Positions 61,313-64,000 of a stretch of 64,000 nt of DNA are shown here, one piece after another. Both the position numbers and the translations under genes were made by a program. The notes below the pieces were generated by a model, which saw only the letters and a list, made by a program, of their open reading frames with translations, ran no database searches and was not told the origin of the DNA. Origin of the DNA: Tridacna crocea. Taxonomy: Eukaryota > Mollusca > Bivalvia > Cardiida > Cardiidae. The DNA is taken from contig OX031066.1 of assembly GCA_943736015.1 (NCBI GenBank), positions 9,552,245-9,616,244 of the forward strand. Reading direction: 5' to 3'. How positions within the stretch are numbered: the stretch's first letter is position 1; each line of letters opens with the position of its first letter.

Positions 61313-63670
61313 AGATGCTTCAGCTTGGCGCCTAAGCCGTCTTTGTATTAGATACCTAAGCTACGCACTCGAGCTTTCGTTGTATTAGATACCACAGCTA
61401 CAAGCCTAAGCCGTGTTTGTATTAGTTACCACAGCTAGGCACCTTAGCCGTGTTTGTCTGCATTTGATGCCCCAGCTAGGCACCTTAGTCGTGTGTATAA
61501 GTATTAGATGCTAAAGCCAGACGTCATGGCCATATTTGCTTCAATTTTATGCGACAGCTGGGCGCCTTAGCTGTGTTTGCCTGCAGTTGATGCCACAGCT
61601 AGGCACCTTAGCCGTGTTTGTCTGCATTTGATGTGAAAGCTATGGGCGTGGATCATGTTAATCTGCATTTGATGCGACAGCTGGGCGCCTTAGCTGTGTT
61701 TATCTGCATTTATGCGACGGCTCGGCACCTTGACCCTGTTTGTCTGCATTTGATGCGACAGCCAGGCGCTTAAGTCATGTTTGTCTGCATAAGGTATCAC
61801 AGACGGGCGCCTTGGCTGTGTTTGTCTCCATTTGATGCCACAGCCCGGCGCCTTTGTCGTGTTTGTCTGCATTTGATGCGACAGATCGGCGCCGTAACAA
61901 TGTTTTTTCTGCATTTGATGCGACAGTTTGGCGCATTAGCCATGTTTGTCTGCATTTGATGCGACAGTTCCGGCCTTGGCCGTGTTTGTAAGCAATTGGT
62001 TCAACAGCTTCGTGCCTAAGTCATGTTTGTCTGCATTTGATTCGACAGTTTGGCGCATTAGCCATGTTTGTCTGCATTTGATGCGACAGCTCGGCACCTT
62101 AACCATGTTTGTAAGCATTTGGTTCAACAGCTTCGTGTCTAAGTCATGTTTGTCTGCATTTGATGCGACAGTTCGGCGCATTAGCCATGTTTGTCTGCAT
62201 TTGATGCGACAGCTAGGCGCCTAGGCCGTGTTTGTCTGCATTTGATGCGACAGCTAGGCGCCTTGGCCGTGTTTATCTGCATTTGATGCGACAGCTCGGC
62301 GCCGTAACCATGTTTTTCTGCATTTGATGCGACAGTTTGGCACATTAGCAATGTTTGTCTGCATTTGATGGTGCAGCACGGCGCCTTAATCATGTTCGTA
62401 AGCATTTGATCCTACAGCCCTGTGCCTAAGTCATGTTTGCATTTGATACTACAGCTCTGTGCCTAAGTAATGTTTCTGCTTTTGATGCGACAGCTCGACG
62501 TCTTAACCGTGTTTGTCTGCATTTGATACCACACCTCGTTGCCTAAGTTATGTTTGTCTTCTTTTGATGCGACAGCTCGGCGCCTTAACCGTGTTTGTCT
62601 GCATTTGATGCTACATTTGGCGCCTTAGCCATGTTTGTCTGCATTTGATACGACAGCTTGGCCCTTTAGCTTTGTTTGTCTGCATTTCATGCCACAGCTA
62701 AGCTCCTGTGATGTTTGATGTGACAGTTCAGCGCTTTAAGCGTGTTTGTCTGCATTTGATGCGACAGGTCGACGCCTTTGCCGTGTTTGTCTTCATTTGA
62801 TGCCACATCTAGGCGCCTAGGCCATCTTTGTCTGCATAAGATATCACAGATAGGCGCCTTGGCTGTGTTTGTCTCCATTTGATACCACAGCTCGGCGGCT
62901 TAACTGTGTTTGTCTGCATTTGATACCACAGCTAGGCGCCTTAGCTATTTTTTTCTGCATTTTATGCCATAGCTAGACAGGTCAGCCTTCTTTGTCTGTA
63001 TAAGATGACACTGTTCGGGCGCCCTATGTATGTCTACATTTGATGACAAAGCTAGGCACATTAGTCCCGTATGACTGCATTTGGTGCCACAGCTATGCGC
63101 TTCAGCCGAGTTTATTTGTATAAGATGCCACAGCTGGGCGTCTTAGCAGTGTTTATTTGCATTTGATGCCACAGCTAGGCGCATCAGCCGAGTTTGTTTG
63201 TATTAGATGCCACAGCAAGGCATCTTAGCTGTGTTTGTCTGCATTAGATGCCACAGCTAGGCGCCTTAGCTGTGTCTGTTTGCAATTGATGCCACAGCTA
63301 GGCACATTATCTGCGTTTGTCTGCATTTGATGTCACAGCCAGATTCCTAAGCTGTATTTGTCTGCATTTGATGCCACTGTTTGGCGCCTAAGCTGTGTTT
63401 GTCTGCATTAGATGCTACTGTTTGGCGCCTTAGCTGTGTCTGAATTTAATGCCAAGGCTAGGCGCCTTACCTGTGTTTATCTATATCATATGACATAGCT
63501 AGGCGCCTTAGACTTAATCTGCATTAGAAACCACTGCTAAGCGAGTTTGACTTATGTGCCTGCATCTAATGCCCAAGATTAACGCCTTGATCGCGTGTCT
63601 GCATTAGGTTCCCTTGCTACACAACTTAGTTGTGTTTGTCTGCCGTCGGTTCCCGAGCTAGGCTCCTTTA
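61313..63670. repeat. 41-bp minisatellite, main array
   Basis: About 57 units with consensus TTTGTCTGCATTTGATGCCA and CAGCTAGGCGCCTTAGCCGTG. Units vary at the same positions (GCC/GCG, GCTAGG/GCTCGG/GTTTGG, TTAGCC/TAAGTC). At 61984-62229 three unit types repeat in order with an exact 123-bp period. Short open frames through it are translated repeat. Confidence 0.96.
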
Positions 63671-64000
63671 GCCGTGGATGTCAGGCTTGTCTTATTTGCC
63701 GTTGGTACCGAATTCCTTGACGTAACGGTGTTGAGTAATATGCATCTCTAAATTCTTTCTTGGTGTATTTTCACAATTAAAAAACGATCTTGTCTAAATG
63801 TATAAATTACCGAAGAAAAAAAATAACATTACAATGGTTAAGCGCCCATCTGACTCTCGACAGTTCAACAACGGAAGTGATTAAAAATCTAATTAAATAT
63901 TTAACAGAATTGCATCGCTCTTTCTTCCTCCACAATCTCAACAGTGAACTTGATAAATATCGAAAATGAAAGTTTCCACTCGATATTAAAAACCCACACA
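63671..64000. other. Sequence after the minisatellite
   Basis: AT-rich and unique; nothing recognised to the window edge. Confidence 0.4.

Noticed and set aside
61313-63670. Regular direct repeats suggesting a CRISPR array
   Set aside because: Units are contiguous 41-bp repeats with gradual variation and no unique spacers, in a eukaryotic context without cas genes. It is a minisatellite.
1-64000. Bacterial features such as operons, ribosome binding sites, rho-independent terminators
   Set aside because: The many hairpins with T-runs look like terminators, but they are transposon palindromes in eukaryotic DNA with SINEs and no bacterial genes.

Overview
The window looks like intergenic or intronic DNA from a eukaryote, probably a bivalve mollusc. 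It has no long open reading frames, no operon structure and no rRNA or tRNA genes. It carries tRNA-derived SINEs, microsatellites, a decayed mariner transposase and dozens of short non-autonomous DNA transposons. The abundant hairpin core GCCTGCGCGGACTGCGCAGG recalls dreissenid or other heterodont bivalve genomes; that is from memory and could not be searched. I see no confident protein-coding gene. The nearest candidates are one possible exon at about 1 kb (minus strand), an unrecognised 113-residue frame at about 3 kb, and a possible Tc1-type helix-turn-helix fragment at 15.7 kb.

Repeat families are named here because the entries use the letters. A: about 230 bp, flanked by TTAA, ends CCCTTTACC...GGTAAAGGG, with a 65-bp central palindrome; about 40 copies or fragments; piggyBac-like MITE. 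J: a sister of A with a different hairpin; 3 copies. C and D: elements built on hairpins around GCCTGCGC...GCGCAGGC; C has two hairpins and TIRs like GCAACACGCAAAAAGG, D has one. E: a 65-bp palindrome with GATCAGACTGCAC arms; about 16 copies. F: an 85-bp palindrome with TTTACTTCAAAAACCTCGTA arms; 6 copies. G: about 195 bp with GAGCTC-type ends and an ACTCATTAGAATCGTCTC palindrome. H: about 400 bp, ends CATCTTCGC...GCGAAGATG, 9-bp target duplications; 3 copies. I: ends like GGGCCCGTATTCACCAACC. L: about 400 bp containing a TGACGTCA site; 2 copies. M: a 1.6-kb foldback element. N, O, S: SINEs.

Layout: 0-16 kb has scattered A, C, E, F and SINE copies. 16-20.6 kb has a CT microsatellite and foldback element M. 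20.6-26 kb has L, E, D, G, F and the mariner remnant. 26.5-29.6 kb is a chain of A copies plus an H element. 30-37 kb has L, A, J, H-in-A nesting and a palindromic segment at 36.4 kb. 38.0-38.7 kb is a tandem array ending in a perfect 73-bp palindrome. 39-46.3 kb is dense in A. 47.3 kb has an array of the palindrome TACGTGCGCACGTA. 48-60 kb has A, G, I/H nesting, SINEs and E. 60.6-63.7 kb is a 41-bp minisatellite with local 123-bp higher-order periodicity.

The most notable signal is that several families carry near-perfect central hairpins, and that related families (A versus J, C versus D) differ in stem sequence at positions changed together on both arms, so the stem is kept while the sequence drifts.
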